DNA from: an uncultured Pseudomonadota bacterium
Lineage (GTDB): Bacteria; Pseudomonadota; Gammaproteobacteria; Xanthomonadales; Ahniellaceae
Reading direction: 5' to 3'
Assembly (NCBI GenBank): GCA_937996755.1
Contig: CALKUS010000091.1
Span: 1-7,442, forward strand
Length of the DNA stretch: 7,442 nt
The notes beneath the pieces are model-generated. The model did no database searches and had not been told where the DNA came from. It saw only the letters and a program-made list of their open reading frames with translations. Positions 1 through 5,915 of the stretch are shown here, in pieces (the first letter of the stretch is position 1; the number at the start of each line of letters is the position of its first letter). The position numbers were made by a program, and so were the translations under genes.

Positions 1-319
1 GCCCCGGACCGCACGCGGGAACCTGGTCGGGCGGCAGGTGCTGCAGCCATACGTGGCGACCCGCGACGCTGATGCCGAACATCAGCGCGAGGAACGCGAG
101 CAGGCCATAGGCGCGTCGACCCCACCCGCTCGGTCCGTGTACTGCCGCGAGCAGCGCCACGATCGTGAACGCGATGAACGCAACGCGCTGCAGGATGCAG
201 AGCGGGCACGGTTCCATGCCCAGCTTGAACTGCGCATAGTAGGCGAACGACAGCAGCCCGATACAGACGACGGCGAGGAACGCGAACGACGCGCGGAGCG
301 ACCAGCGGAAGGGATTCAT
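1..319 (-). CDS. dsbB: Disulfide bond formation protein B, 5' part only
   Basis: Inner-membrane quinone reductase that reoxidises periplasmic DsbA and passes the electrons to quinone. Translating from the ATG at 319-317 gives 106 residues before the left edge; the family is usually about 165-180 aa, so the C-terminal third or so is missing. Visible marks are a first membrane segment (about residues 11-28), the periplasmic CPLC redox pair (C38, C41) followed by QR (R45, next to the quinone site in the family), two more hydrophobic segments (about 46-60 and 70-86), and AGRHVWLQHLP leading to PACGPG, where C103 is the first cysteine of the second redox pair. The partner cysteine lies off the edge. 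The gene follows the rplQ terminator and so is probably transcribed on its own. I see no Shine-Dalgarno sequence before the ATG. Identity is strong from the motifs. Confidence 0.93.
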   Translation of the reverse strand, partial: MNPFRWSLRASFAFLAVVCIGLLSFAYYAQFKLGMEPCPLCILQRVAFIAFTIVALLAAVHGPSGWGRRAYGLLAFLALMFGISVAGRHVWLQHLPPDQVPACGPG

Positions 320-325
320 GCGGTT

Positions 326-354
326 TTTCTACGCGGTTTCTCGCGAGTGAGCAA
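326..354 (-). promoter_or_regulatory. Candidate dsbB promoter, possibly leaderless
   Basis: On the minus strand TTGCTC (354-349) and TAGAAA (331-326) are separated by 17 nt. Against the sigma-70 consensus they match at about 3 of 6 and 4 of 6 positions. The -10 element ends 6 nt before the dsbB ATG, so transcription would begin at or next to the start codon. The match is weak and this is only a candidate. Confidence 0.3.
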
Positions 355-356
355 CC

Positions 357-395
357 CGAAAAACGAAAAGCCCCGGACGTTTCCGACCGGGGCTT
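357..395 (-). terminator. Intrinsic terminator of the alpha operon
   Basis: Read on the minus strand, a 9-bp GC-rich stem is formed by 395-387 (AAGCCCCGG) and 376-368 (CCGGGGCTT). The loop can close further by two C-G pairs after an A-A mismatch. It is followed at once by a T-rich tract, TTTTCGTTTTT, counting the end of the stem. The hairpin lies 32 nt past the rplQ stop and 48 nt before dsbB, which fits factor-independent termination of the ribosomal transcript. Confidence 0.88.
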
Positions 396-427
396 CAAGC
401 ACTTGCTGGCGATATGCCGGACGGCTA

Positions 428-814
428 TCAGGCCTCGGCAGCGGCCTCGGTCGCCTGCGGGCGATCGACGAGCTCGACGTACGCCATCGGCGCGGCGTCA
501 CCCACCCGGCTGCCGCACTTCAGGATGCGCAGGTAACCGCCCTTGCGCTCGCGATAACGCGGGCCGATTTCCGTGAACAGCTTGCCGACCGCTTCCTTGT
601 CGCGCAGGCGCGAGAAGGCGAGGCGGCGGTTAGCGACGCCGTCGGCCTTGGCGAGCGTGATGAGCGGCTCGGCGACGCGGCGCAGCTCCTTGGCCTTCGG
701 CAGCGTGGTCTTGATCAGCTCGTGACGGATCAGCGAACTGGCCATGTTGCGGAACATCGCAGTGCGATGGCTGCTCGTGCGGTTGAGCTTGCGACCCGAC
801 TTCTGGTGGCGCAT
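428..814 (-). CDS. rplQ: 50S ribosomal protein L17
   Basis: Large-subunit protein near the polypeptide exit tunnel. The product is 128 aa (E. coli 127) and starts with the diagnostic MRHQKSGRKLNRTSSHR, followed by ALF-type and HELIKTTLPKAKELR motifs at about residues 20-45. The RIL-C-RVGDAAPMAYVEL block is at about 96-115, and the tail is acidic and alanine-rich. The ATG at 814-812 gives full length and has an AGGGA about 9 nt upstream. It is the last gene of the alpha operon: 31 nt separate it from rpoA, and the terminator follows its TGA. Nothing in it looks aberrant. Confidence 0.97.
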   Translation of the reverse strand: MRHQKSGRKLNRTSSHRTAMFRNMASSLIRHELIKTTLPKAKELRRVAEPLITLAKADGVANRRLAFSRLRDKEAVGKLFTEIGPRYRERKGGYLRILKCGSRVGDAAPMAYVELVDRPQATEAAAEA

Positions 815-845
815 GACGCGTATTCCCTAGTTATCTTGCGACGGA

Positions 846-1844
846 TCAGCCCGTCTGCATGCCGTGCGTGAGACCCGCCGGCGGCCAATTCTCGAGCTTC
901 ATGCCGAGCGACAGGCCGCGCTGTGCGAGCACTTCCTTGATCTCGGTGAGCGACTTCTTGCCCAGGTTCGGCGTCTTGAGCAGCTCGACCTCGGTCTTCT
1001 GGATCAGGTCGCCGATGTAGTAGATGCTCTCGGCCTTCAGGCAGTTGGCCGAGCGCACGGTCAGCTCGAGGTCGTCGATCGGACGCAGCAGGATCGGATC
1101 GACCCCACCCGTCGCCGGCTTCGAACCGGCCGCCTCGCGGCGCGTGAAATCGCCGAACACCGACAGCTGGTCGGCGAGGATGTCCGCGGCGCGACGCACC
1201 GCTTCTTCCGCATCGACCGTGCCGTTCGTCTCGATGTCGAGGATGAGCTTGTCCAGGTCGGTGCGCTGCTCGACGCGCGCGCTGTCCACCTCGAACGCCA
1301 CGCGGCGCACGGGGCAGAACGTCGCATCGAGGTGCAGGCGACCGATCGGGCGCGATTCCTCGTCCGGACGGCGACGCTGCGTGGCCGGCTGGTAGCCGAT
1401 GCCGCGCGCGACGCGCAGGCGCATGTTGAGGCCCGCGTCCTTCGTGAGGTGGCAGATCACGTGGTCGGGATTCACGATCTCGACGTTGTGGTCGACCTGG
1501 ATGTCGCCGGCACGCACGATGCCCGAGCCCTTGCGGGACAGTGTCAGCATCGTCTCGTCGACGTTGTGCATGCGGATCGCGACGTCCTTGAGGTTCAGCA
1601 GGACTTCGATCACGTCCTCCTGCAGGCCCTCGAGCGTCGTGTACTCGTGCAGCACGCCGTCGATCTCGACCTCGGTGATCGCGCAACCGGGGATCGACGA
1701 CAGCAGCACGCGGCGCAGGGCGTTGCCGAGCGTGTGGCCGAAGCCGCGCTCCAGTGGCTCGACCACGACCTTGGAACGGTTCGGGCCGAGCTTCTCCGCG
1801 TTGATGCCGCGGGGACGCAGAACGGTGGTGGGAGATGCTGCCAT
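846..1844 (-). CDS. rpoA: DNA-directed RNA polymerase alpha subunit
   Basis: The alpha dimer nucleates core RNA polymerase assembly, and its C-terminal domain contacts UP elements and activators. The product is 332 aa (E. coli 329). The N-terminal dimerisation domain (about 1-235) carries HTLGNALRRVLLSS (R44/R45) and the EVEIDGVLHEYTT strand. A short Gly/Pro/Ala linker (about 236-250) leads to the C-terminal domain (about 251-322). There R264, N267, C268 and K270 of the RSANCLK motif are the usual DNA-contact residues, and LGKKSL (295-299) and the LENWPP end are intact. The ATG at 1844-1842 is preceded by AGGA 10 nt upstream, overlapping the 18-nt gap after rpsD. Motifs such as GIGYQPATQRRRPDEESRPIGRL resemble Xanthomonadales alpha. 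It lies between rpsD and rplQ, as usual. Confidence 0.98.
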   Translation of the reverse strand: MAASPTTVLRPRGINAEKLGPNRSKVVVEPLERGFGHTLGNALRRVLLSSIPGCAITEVEIDGVLHEYTTLEGLQEDVIEVLLNLKDVAIRMHNVDETMLTLSRKGSGIVRAGDIQVDHNVEIVNPDHVICHLTKDAGLNMRLRVARGIGYQPATQRRRPDEESRPIGRLHLDATFCPVRRVAFEVDSARVEQRTDLDKLILDIETNGTVDAEEAVRRAADILADQLSVFGDFTRREAAGSKPATGGVDPILLRPIDDLELTVRSANCLKAESIYYIGDLIQKTEVELLKTPNLGKKSLTEIKEVLAQRGLSLGMKLENWPPAGLTHGMQTG

Positions 1845-1862
1845 GGACAGGAGATCCTGAAA

Positions 1863-2489
1863 TTACTTGGAGTAGAGCTCGACGATCAGGTTTTCATTGA
1901 TGTCGGACGGCAGGTCGGAGCGCTCCGGAAGCGCCTTCATCGTCCCGACCATCTTCTTCGCATCGACTTCGACCCAACCCGGCACCAGGTCCATCTCCTG
2001 GCTGAGGGTCAGCGATTCCTGCACGCGCAACTGCTTCTTCGCGCGCTCGGCGATCGCGACCTCGTCACCCGCGGCAACCTGGAACGACGGCAGGTTCACC
2101 GTCTTGCCATTGACCGTGACGGCCTTGTGCGAGACCAGCTGGCGGGCCTGGGCGCGCGTCACCGCGAAGCCCATGCGATAGACGATGTTGTCCAGGCGCG
2201 ACTCGAGGATGCGCAGGAGGTTCTCGCCCGTATTGCCCTTCTGGTTCGAAGCCTTCGCGTAGACGTTGCGGAACTGGCGCTCCAGCAGGCCGTAGATGCG
2301 CTTGACCTTCTGCTTCTCGCGCAGCTGCACCGCGTAGTCCGAAAGACGTGCGCGCTTCGACGCGCCGTGCTGCCCCGGCTTCTGCTCGAGATTGCACTTC
2401 GAGTCCAGCGCGCGCGCCGGGCTCTTCAGGCTCAGGTCCGCGCCTTCGCGACGCGCCAGCTTGCAGGTGGGGCCGATGTAACGTGCCAT
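1863..2489 (-). CDS. rpsD: 30S ribosomal protein S4
   Basis: Primary 16S rRNA-binding protein that nucleates the 30S body. In E. coli it also represses translation of the alpha operon. The product is 208 aa (E. coli 206). It begins MARYIGPTCKLARREG and carries LDSKC and PGQHGA by residue 43. RLSDYAVQLREKQKVKRIYG and ERQFRN follow, then the S4 RNA-binding domain (about 97-160) with RLDNIVYRMGFA-TRAQARQLVSHKAVTVNG. It ends in DINENLIVELYSK. C9 and C32 remain, but the other positions of the four-cysteine zinc form are absent, so this is a zinc-independent type. The ATG at 2489-2487 has CGGAG 11 nt upstream. Gaps of 20 nt to rpsK and 18 nt to rpoA indicate one transcript. Confidence 0.98.
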   Translation of the reverse strand: MARYIGPTCKLARREGADLSLKSPARALDSKCNLEQKPGQHGASKRARLSDYAVQLREKQKVKRIYGLLERQFRNVYAKASNQKGNTGENLLRILESRLDNIVYRMGFAVTRAQARQLVSHKAVTVNGKTVNLPSFQVAAGDEVAIAERAKKQLRVQESLTLSQEMDLVPGWVEVDAKKMVGTMKALPERSDLPSDINENLIVELYSK

Positions 2490-2509
2490 GATCTATGAAT
2501 CTCCGGAAC

Positions 2510-2914
2510 TCAGACGCGACGGCGCTTGGGCGGACGGCACCCGTTGTGCGGGATCGGCGTGACGTCGATGATGTTGGTGATCTTGTAGCCGATCGCGTTC
2601 AGCGAGCGCACGGCCGACTCGCGGCCCGGGCCGGGGCCCTTGATGCGCACTTCGAGCGTCTTCAGGCCGTATTCCTGCGCCGCGCGGCCAGCCTTTTCGG
2701 CCGCGACCTGCGCGGCGAACGGCGTGCTCTTGCGCGAACCGCGGAAGCCCGCGCCACCCGAGGTGGCCCAGGACAGGGCATTGCCCTGGCGGTCGGTGAT
2801 CGTGATCACCGTGTTGTTGAACGACGCCTGGACGTGCGCGATGCCGTCCGTGACGATGCGCTTGGCCTTCTTCTTCGGCTTCGCGGCCGAGGCGCTGCTA
2901 GCGGGCTTGTTCAT
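2510..2914 (-). CDS. rpsK: 30S ribosomal protein S11
   Basis: 30S platform protein that helps position mRNA and tRNA near the E site. The product is 134 aa (E. coli 129); the extra residues are in a Lys/Ala/Ser-rich N-terminus (1-19). The conserved body follows: HVQASFNNTVITITD, then SGGAGFRGSRKSTPFAAQ, then RIKGPGPGRESAVRSL, and finally DVTPIPHNGCRPPKRRRV. N124-G125 corresponds to the Asn-Gly of E. coli S11 known to form isoaspartate. The ATG at 2914-2912 is the only start that fits, because the frame is closed by the rpsM stop just upstream. Its best Shine-Dalgarno (AGGA) sits only 3 nt before the ATG, so coupling to rpsM (gap 15 nt) is likely. Confidence 0.98.
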   Translation of the reverse strand: MNKPASSASAAKPKKKAKRIVTDGIAHVQASFNNTVITITDRQGNALSWATSGGAGFRGSRKSTPFAAQVAAEKAGRAAQEYGLKTLEVRIKGPGPGRESAVRSLNAIGYKITNIIDVTPIPHNGCRPPKRRRV

Positions 2915-2929
2915 TTGTCCTACCGATGC

Positions 2930-3286
2930 TTATCGCTTGATGGCCTTGCGCGGGCCCTTGCGGGTGCGCGCATTGGTGCGCGTACGCTGGCCACGCAGCG
3001 GCAGACCGCGGCGGTGGCGCAGGCCGCGGTAGCAGCCCAGGTCCATGAGGCGCTTGATGCTGATCGCGACCTCACGACGCAGGTCGCCCTCGACCGTGTA
3101 CTTCGCCACTTCATGGCGCAGCTTCTCGACCTCGGCTTCGGTGAGGTCCTTCACCTTCGTGGTCGGATCGACGCCGGAATCGACGCAGACCTTCCGCGAC
3201 CGCGAACGGCCGATACCGAAAATGCTCTGCAGCCCGATCCAGGCATGCTTGTGGACCGGAATGTTGACACCTGCAATGCGCGCCAT
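2930..3286 (-). CDS. rpsM: 30S ribosomal protein S13
   Basis: 30S head protein that contacts the P-site tRNA and forms an inter-subunit bridge. The product is 118 aa, the same as E. coli. It starts MARIAGVNIP and has the helix-two-turn-helix region around FGIGRSRSRKVC (23-34). VEGDLRREVAISIKRLMDLGCYRGLRHRRGLP follows (about 65-96), and the basic tail TRTNARTRKGPRK (102-114) reaches toward tRNA. Residues 11-20 (VHKHAWIGLQ) differ somewhat from E. coli but are in alignment. The ATG at 3286-3284 has GGAG 10 nt upstream. It is the first gene of the alpha group, after a 114-nt gap that contains a candidate promoter and no rpmJ. Confidence 0.98.
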   Translation of the reverse strand: MARIAGVNIPVHKHAWIGLQSIFGIGRSRSRKVCVDSGVDPTTKVKDLTEAEVEKLRHEVAKYTVEGDLRREVAISIKRLMDLGCYRGLRHRRGLPLRGQRTRTNARTRKGPRKAIKR

Positions 3287-3316
3287 GACGCGAAATCTCC
3301 AAAATCAGGCAGTTAG

Positions 3317-3330
3317 CGCGGTGAACCGCG
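3317..3330 (-). repeat. Short inverted repeat at the predicted alpha transcript start
   Basis: CGCGGT (3330-3325 on the minus strand) and ACCGCG (3322-3317) are perfect reverse complements with 2 nt between. The repeat lies just downstream of the candidate -10 box, over the expected transcription start. It could form a small 5'-end hairpin in the mRNA or be a protein-binding site. GC-rich 6-mers can pair by chance, so a function is only inferred. Confidence 0.4.
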
Positions 3331-3331
3331 A

Positions 3332-3361
3332 AGTATACACGTAAATCGACATTTCTGGCAC
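3332..3361 (-). promoter_or_regulatory. Candidate sigma-70 promoter for the alpha operon (rpsM start)
   Basis: On the minus strand GTGCCA (3361-3356, 4 of 6 matches to TTGACA) and TATACT (3337-3332, 5 of 6 to TATAAT) are 18 nt apart. Transcription would start near 3325, giving a leader of roughly 39 nt before the rpsM ATG. The -10 lies in one of the few AT-rich spots of the window, and the location matches the known internal promoter between spc and alpha in other Gammaproteobacteria. No direct proof. Confidence 0.6.
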
Positions 3362-3383
3362 CCGTGCCGGGCAATCGCCCGGC
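3357..3383 (-). other. GC-rich hairpins after secY
   Basis: GCCGGGC (3383-3377) and GCCCGGC (3372-3366) form a perfect 7-bp stem with a 4-nt loop, 17 nt past the secY stop. An overlapping 5-bp stem (GGCAC/GTGCC, 3368-3357) and the 10-bp palindrome CCGGGCCCGG at 3383-3392 are alternative pairings. No T-tract follows, so this is not a standard intrinsic terminator. It may protect the spc mRNA 3' end or cause pausing; this is inferred. Confidence 0.5.
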
Positions 3384-3400
3384 CGGGCCCGGTGACGACC

Positions 3401-4747
3401 TCAGCGCCCAGCGCCGCGGCCGTAATTCTTGAGGTTCGCCTTCTTCAGAAGGCTCTCGTACTGGTGCGACATCAGGTGCGCCTGCACCTGCGCGGTGAAG
3501 TCCATGACCACCACGACCACGATCAGCAGCGACGTACCGCCGAAGTAGAACGGGACGTGCCACTTGCGCTGCATGATTTCCGGCAGCAGGCAGACCGCGA
3601 CCACGTAGAGCGCGCCGGCTCCCGTCAGTCGGGTGATCACGCCGTCGATGTAGTCCGCCGTCGCCTTGCCCGGACGGATGCCCGGGATCAGCGCGCCGGA
3701 CTTCTTCAGGTTCTCGGCCGTCTCCTGCGAATTGAACACGAGGGCGGTATAGAAGAACGCGAAGAAGATGATCAACGCAGCGTACAGCACCATGTGCAGC
3801 GGCTCGCCCGGCGCCAGTGCGTTGGCCAGCGACTGCAGCCAGCGCACTTCGCCCGCCGAGCTCATCCACGACAACGCCGTGGCAGGGAACATGATGATCG
3901 AAGAGGCGAACACGGCCGGGATCACGCCCGACATGTTCAGCTTCAGCGGCAGGTGCGAGCTCTGGTTCGCGTAGGCGCGCGAACCGCCCTGGCGCCTCGC
4001 GTAGTTCACCGTGATCCGGCGCTGGCCGCGTTCGACGAACACGACGAACGTGGTCACGAGCGCCACCACGGCGACGACCGCGAGCACCATCAGCGGGCTC
4101 AGGTCGCCGACGCGGGCGAGCTCGAGCGTCGACGCGACGGCGTGCGGCAGTCCCGCCACGATGCCGGCGAAGATCATCAGCGAGATGCCATTGCCGACGC
4201 CGCGCTCCGTGACCTGCTCGCCGAGCCACATCAGGAACAGCGTGCCGGCCGTGAGGCTGACCACCGCCGTGAAGATGAACGTGAAGCCGGGCGCCATCAC
4301 CGCGGGAACGCCGGCGCTCGTGCTGGACGCCTGCAATGCAGTCGCCACGCCGATCGCCTGGAACGCCGCCAGGAACACCGTGCTGATGCGCGTGTACTGC
4401 GTCAGCTTGCGGCGACCCGACTCGCCTTCCTTGCGCATCGCCTGCAGGCTCGGCATCACCTGCGCCATCAGCTGGATGATGATCGACGCAGAGATGTACG
4501 GGACGACGCCGAGCGCGAACAGCGAGAAGCGCCCGAGCGCACCGCCCGAGAACATGTTGAACAGGTCGACGATCGTGCCCTTCTGCTGATCCATGAGGCG
4601 GGTCATCGCCTCCGGATTCACGCCCGGCACCGGCAGGAACGTGCCGAGCCGGAACACGATCAGCGCGCCGACCACGAACAGCAGGCGCTGCTTCAGCTCG
4701 GTCAGCTTGCCGCCGCTAGCGCCGGCCTGGGTGGGCGTACTGGCCAC
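3401..4747 (-). CDS. secY: Protein translocase channel subunit SecY
   Basis: Central subunit of the inner-membrane SecYEG channel, which moves unfolded proteins with SecA or inserts membrane proteins with the ribosome/SRP. The product is 448 aa (E. coli 443) with about ten hydrophobic segments. The amphipathic N-terminus GKLTELKQRLLFVVGALIVF leads into TM1. The plug and TM2 region is NMFSGGALGRFSLFALGVVPYISASI in sense (about 64-90). The cytoplasmic C4 loop carries RRITVNYARR (243-252), SSHLPLKLNMSGVIPAVFA lies at about 263-281, and the C5 loop has PGIRPGKAT with R358, the counterpart of E. coli R357 important for SecA. It ends NLKNYGRGAGR. The start is GTG at 4747-4745, with GGAG 6 nt upstream inside the end of rplO; only 3 nt separate the two genes. 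No rpmJ follows it. Confidence 0.98.
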   Translation of the reverse strand: MASTPTQAGASGGKLTELKQRLLFVVGALIVFRLGTFLPVPGVNPEAMTRLMDQQKGTIVDLFNMFSGGALGRFSLFALGVVPYISASIIIQLMAQVMPSLQAMRKEGESGRRKLTQYTRISTVFLAAFQAIGVATALQASSTSAGVPAVMAPGFTFIFTAVVSLTAGTLFLMWLGEQVTERGVGNGISLMIFAGIVAGLPHAVASTLELARVGDLSPLMVLAVVAVVALVTTFVVFVERGQRRITVNYARRQGGSRAYANQSSHLPLKLNMSGVIPAVFASSIIMFPATALSWMSSAGEVRWLQSLANALAPGEPLHMVLYAALIIFFAFFYTALVFNSQETAENLKKSGALIPGIRPGKATADYIDGVITRLTGAGALYVVAVCLLPEIMQRKWHVPFYFGGTSLLIVVVVVMDFTAQVQAHLMSHQYESLLKKANLKNYGRGAGR

Positions 4748-4750
4748 CGA

Positions 4751-5185
4751 TTACTCCAGGCTTCCGCCGGCAGCGACGATCGCGTCCTTCGCGCCCGCCG
4801 TGGCGGCCACGCCCTTGATCGCGTACTTGCGCGAAACCTCGCCCTTCTTGATGAGCTTGGCGCGCTTCGCGTTCTGGGGCACGAGGCCGGCTGCGAGGAG
4901 AGCGGCGAAGTCGACCGCCGTGTCCTTGAGCTGCGCCAGCTGGTACAGCGTGACCTCGGCGACGTCGTTCTTCAGCTTGGAGCGGAAGCCGACCTTCGGG
5001 AGGCGACGCTGCAGCGGCATCTGGCCGCCTTCGAAGCCCGGCTTGACCTTGCCCTTGCCGGTACGCGCGTACTGGCCCTTGTGGCCACGACCCGCGGTCT
5101 TGCCGAGGCCGGAACCGATACCGCGGCCGACGCGGACGCGCGCCTTGCGCGCACCCTTCGCGGGCTTGAGAGAGTTGAGACGCAT
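4751..5185 (-). CDS. rplO: 50S ribosomal protein L15
   Basis: Late-assembling 50S protein that binds 23S rRNA through a long basic N-terminal extension. The product is 144 aa, the same as E. coli. The N-terminus is MRLNSLKPAKGARK, followed by the Gly/Arg/Lys-rich VGRGIGSGLGKTAGRGHKGQ (about 19-38) and GFEGGQMPLQRRLPKVGF (50-67). The C-terminal globular part has LVPQNAKRAKLIKKGE and ends near AAGGSLE. The ATG at 5185-5183 has an AGGAG 7 nt upstream. The gap to rpmD is 20 nt, and the end of the gene carries the secY ribosome-binding site. Confidence 0.97.
   Translation of the reverse strand: MRLNSLKPAKGARKARVRVGRGIGSGLGKTAGRGHKGQYARTGKGKVKPGFEGGQMPLQRRLPKVGFRSKLKNDVAEVTLYQLAQLKDTAVDFAALLAAGLVPQNAKRAKLIKKGEVSRKYAIKGVAATAGAKDAIVAAGGSLE
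4754..4757 (-). promoter_or_regulatory. Shine-Dalgarno that decides the secY GTG start
   Basis: GGAG on the minus strand lies in the last sense codons of rplO, 6 nt before the GTG at 4747-4745, with the rplO TAA in between. The spacing supports GTG rather than a later ATG, and the arrangement suggests coupled translation. Confidence 0.75.
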
Positions 5186-5205
5186 GTGCTTGCTCCTGGT
5201 CCTTC

Positions 5206-5394
5206 TTACTCTTCGACGCGCACGAGGTAGCTGACCTGATTGATCAGGCCGCGCACGCTCGGGCTGTCCTTGAGCTCGCGCACATCGTTCATCTTGCGCA
5301 GGCCGAGTGCCTTGACGCTCAGGCGATGACGCGCCTGGCAGCTGTTCGGGCTCTTGACCAGGCGAACCCTGATCGTCGTCGCGTTCTTAGCCAT
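5206..5394 (-). CDS. rpmD: 50S ribosomal protein L30
   Basis: Small 50S protein of the L30/L7 ferredoxin-like fold, bound to 23S rRNA. The product is 62 aa (E. coli 59). The order is MAKNATTIRVRLVKSPN, then HRLSVKALGLRKMNDV (23-38), which is the family's conserved loop, then SVRGLINQVSYLV (46-58). An in-frame ATG at 5457 would add 21 residues unlike L30 and lie deep inside rpsE, so I chose 5394. The start codon sits inside the end of rpsE: the shared bases ATGGCTAA contain the rpmD ATG and the rpsE TAA, an 8-nt overlap. The Shine-Dalgarno sequence is poor, so translation probably depends on ribosomes finishing rpsE. Confidence 0.95.
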   Translation of the reverse strand: MAKNATTIRVRLVKSPNSCQARHRLSVKALGLRKMNDVRELKDSPSVRGLINQVSYLVRVEE

Positions 5395-5899
5395 TGCTCG
5401 ACAGGATCTCTTCGACTTTCTTGCCACGCTTCGCCGCGATGCGGGCCGGCGATGCAACCGCCTTCAGGCCCTTGATCGTGGCGCGCACCAGGTTGATCGG
5501 ATTGCGGGAACCGACGGCCTTCGCGAGGACGTTCTTCACGCCGACCACCTCGAACACGGCGCGCATGGCGCCGCCGGCGATCACGCCCGTACCTTCCGAG
5601 GCGGGCTGCATGTAGACGCGTGCCGCGCCGTGCTGCGCCTTCACCGCGTAGTGAAGCGTGCCGTTGTTGAGCGACACGTTCACGAGGTTCTTGCGCGCGC
5701 GCTCCATCGCCTTCGAGATCGCGACCGGCACTTCACGTGCCTTGCCGTAGCCGAGGCCGACCTTGCCGTCGCCGTCGCCGACGACGGTCAGGGCGGTGAA
5801 GCCGAACTGACGGCCACCCTTGACCACCTTCGCGACGCGGTTGACGGCGATCAGCTTCTCGAGCATGCCGTCGGAATTTTCGCGTTCGTTGCTTGCCAT
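5387..5899 (-). CDS. rpsE: 30S ribosomal protein S5
   Basis: 30S protein at the mRNA entry side, concerned with decoding accuracy. The product is 170 aa (E. coli 167). The N-terminal S5 double-stranded RNA-binding-like domain (about 11-76) carries EKLIAVNRVAKVVKGGRQF, whose loop residues around 24-30 correspond to the spectinomycin-related loop of E. coli and look like the usual sensitive form. GDGDGKVGLGYGKAREVP follows at 41-58. The C-terminal domain has PASEGTGVIAGGAMRAVFE (99-117) and GSRNPINLVRAT (130-141). The ATG at 5899-5897 has CGGA about 6 nt upstream. It follows an unusually long 70-nt spacer after rplR and overlaps rpmD by 8 nt. Confidence 0.98.
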   Translation of the reverse strand: MASNERENSDGMLEKLIAVNRVAKVVKGGRQFGFTALTVVGDGDGKVGLGYGKAREVPVAISKAMERARKNLVNVSLNNGTLHYAVKAQHGAARVYMQPASEGTGVIAGGAMRAVFEVVGVKNVLAKAVGSRNPINLVRATIKGLKAVASPARIAAKRGKKVEEILSSNG

Positions 5900-5915
5900 G
5901 TGCTTTCCGGATATT

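Noticed and set aside
38..871. Plus-strand open frame across dsbB, the terminator and rplQ
   Set aside because: It reads through a strong minus-strand terminator and two minus-strand genes; the composition is charged and low in complexity.
864..2498. Plus-strand open frame (544 codons) opposite rpoA and rpsD
   Set aside because: Same antisense codon-bias effect; no recognisable motif and it spans two real genes.
3264..3269. Perfect TTGACA on the plus strand
   Set aside because: It lies inside rpsM coding sequence, with no -10-like sequence at 16-18 nt and no plus-strand gene to serve.
3111..4229. Minus-strand alternative frame across secY, the spacer and rpsM
   Set aside because: Arg/Gly/Ala-rich shadow frame out of phase with two certain genes. 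The similar frame at 730-1686 inside rpoA was rejected for the same reason.
3392..5230. Very long plus-strand open frame (612 codons) opposite secY and rplO
   Set aside because: It is rich in Arg, His, Asp, Glu and Ala without any domain, as expected from the reverse of GC-biased codons. The opposite strand has two well-recognised genes with ribosome-binding sites.
5395..5457. Upstream ATG extending rpmD by 21 residues
   Set aside because: The extra residues do not resemble L30 and lie inside rpsE; the start at 5394 gives the family's normal length.
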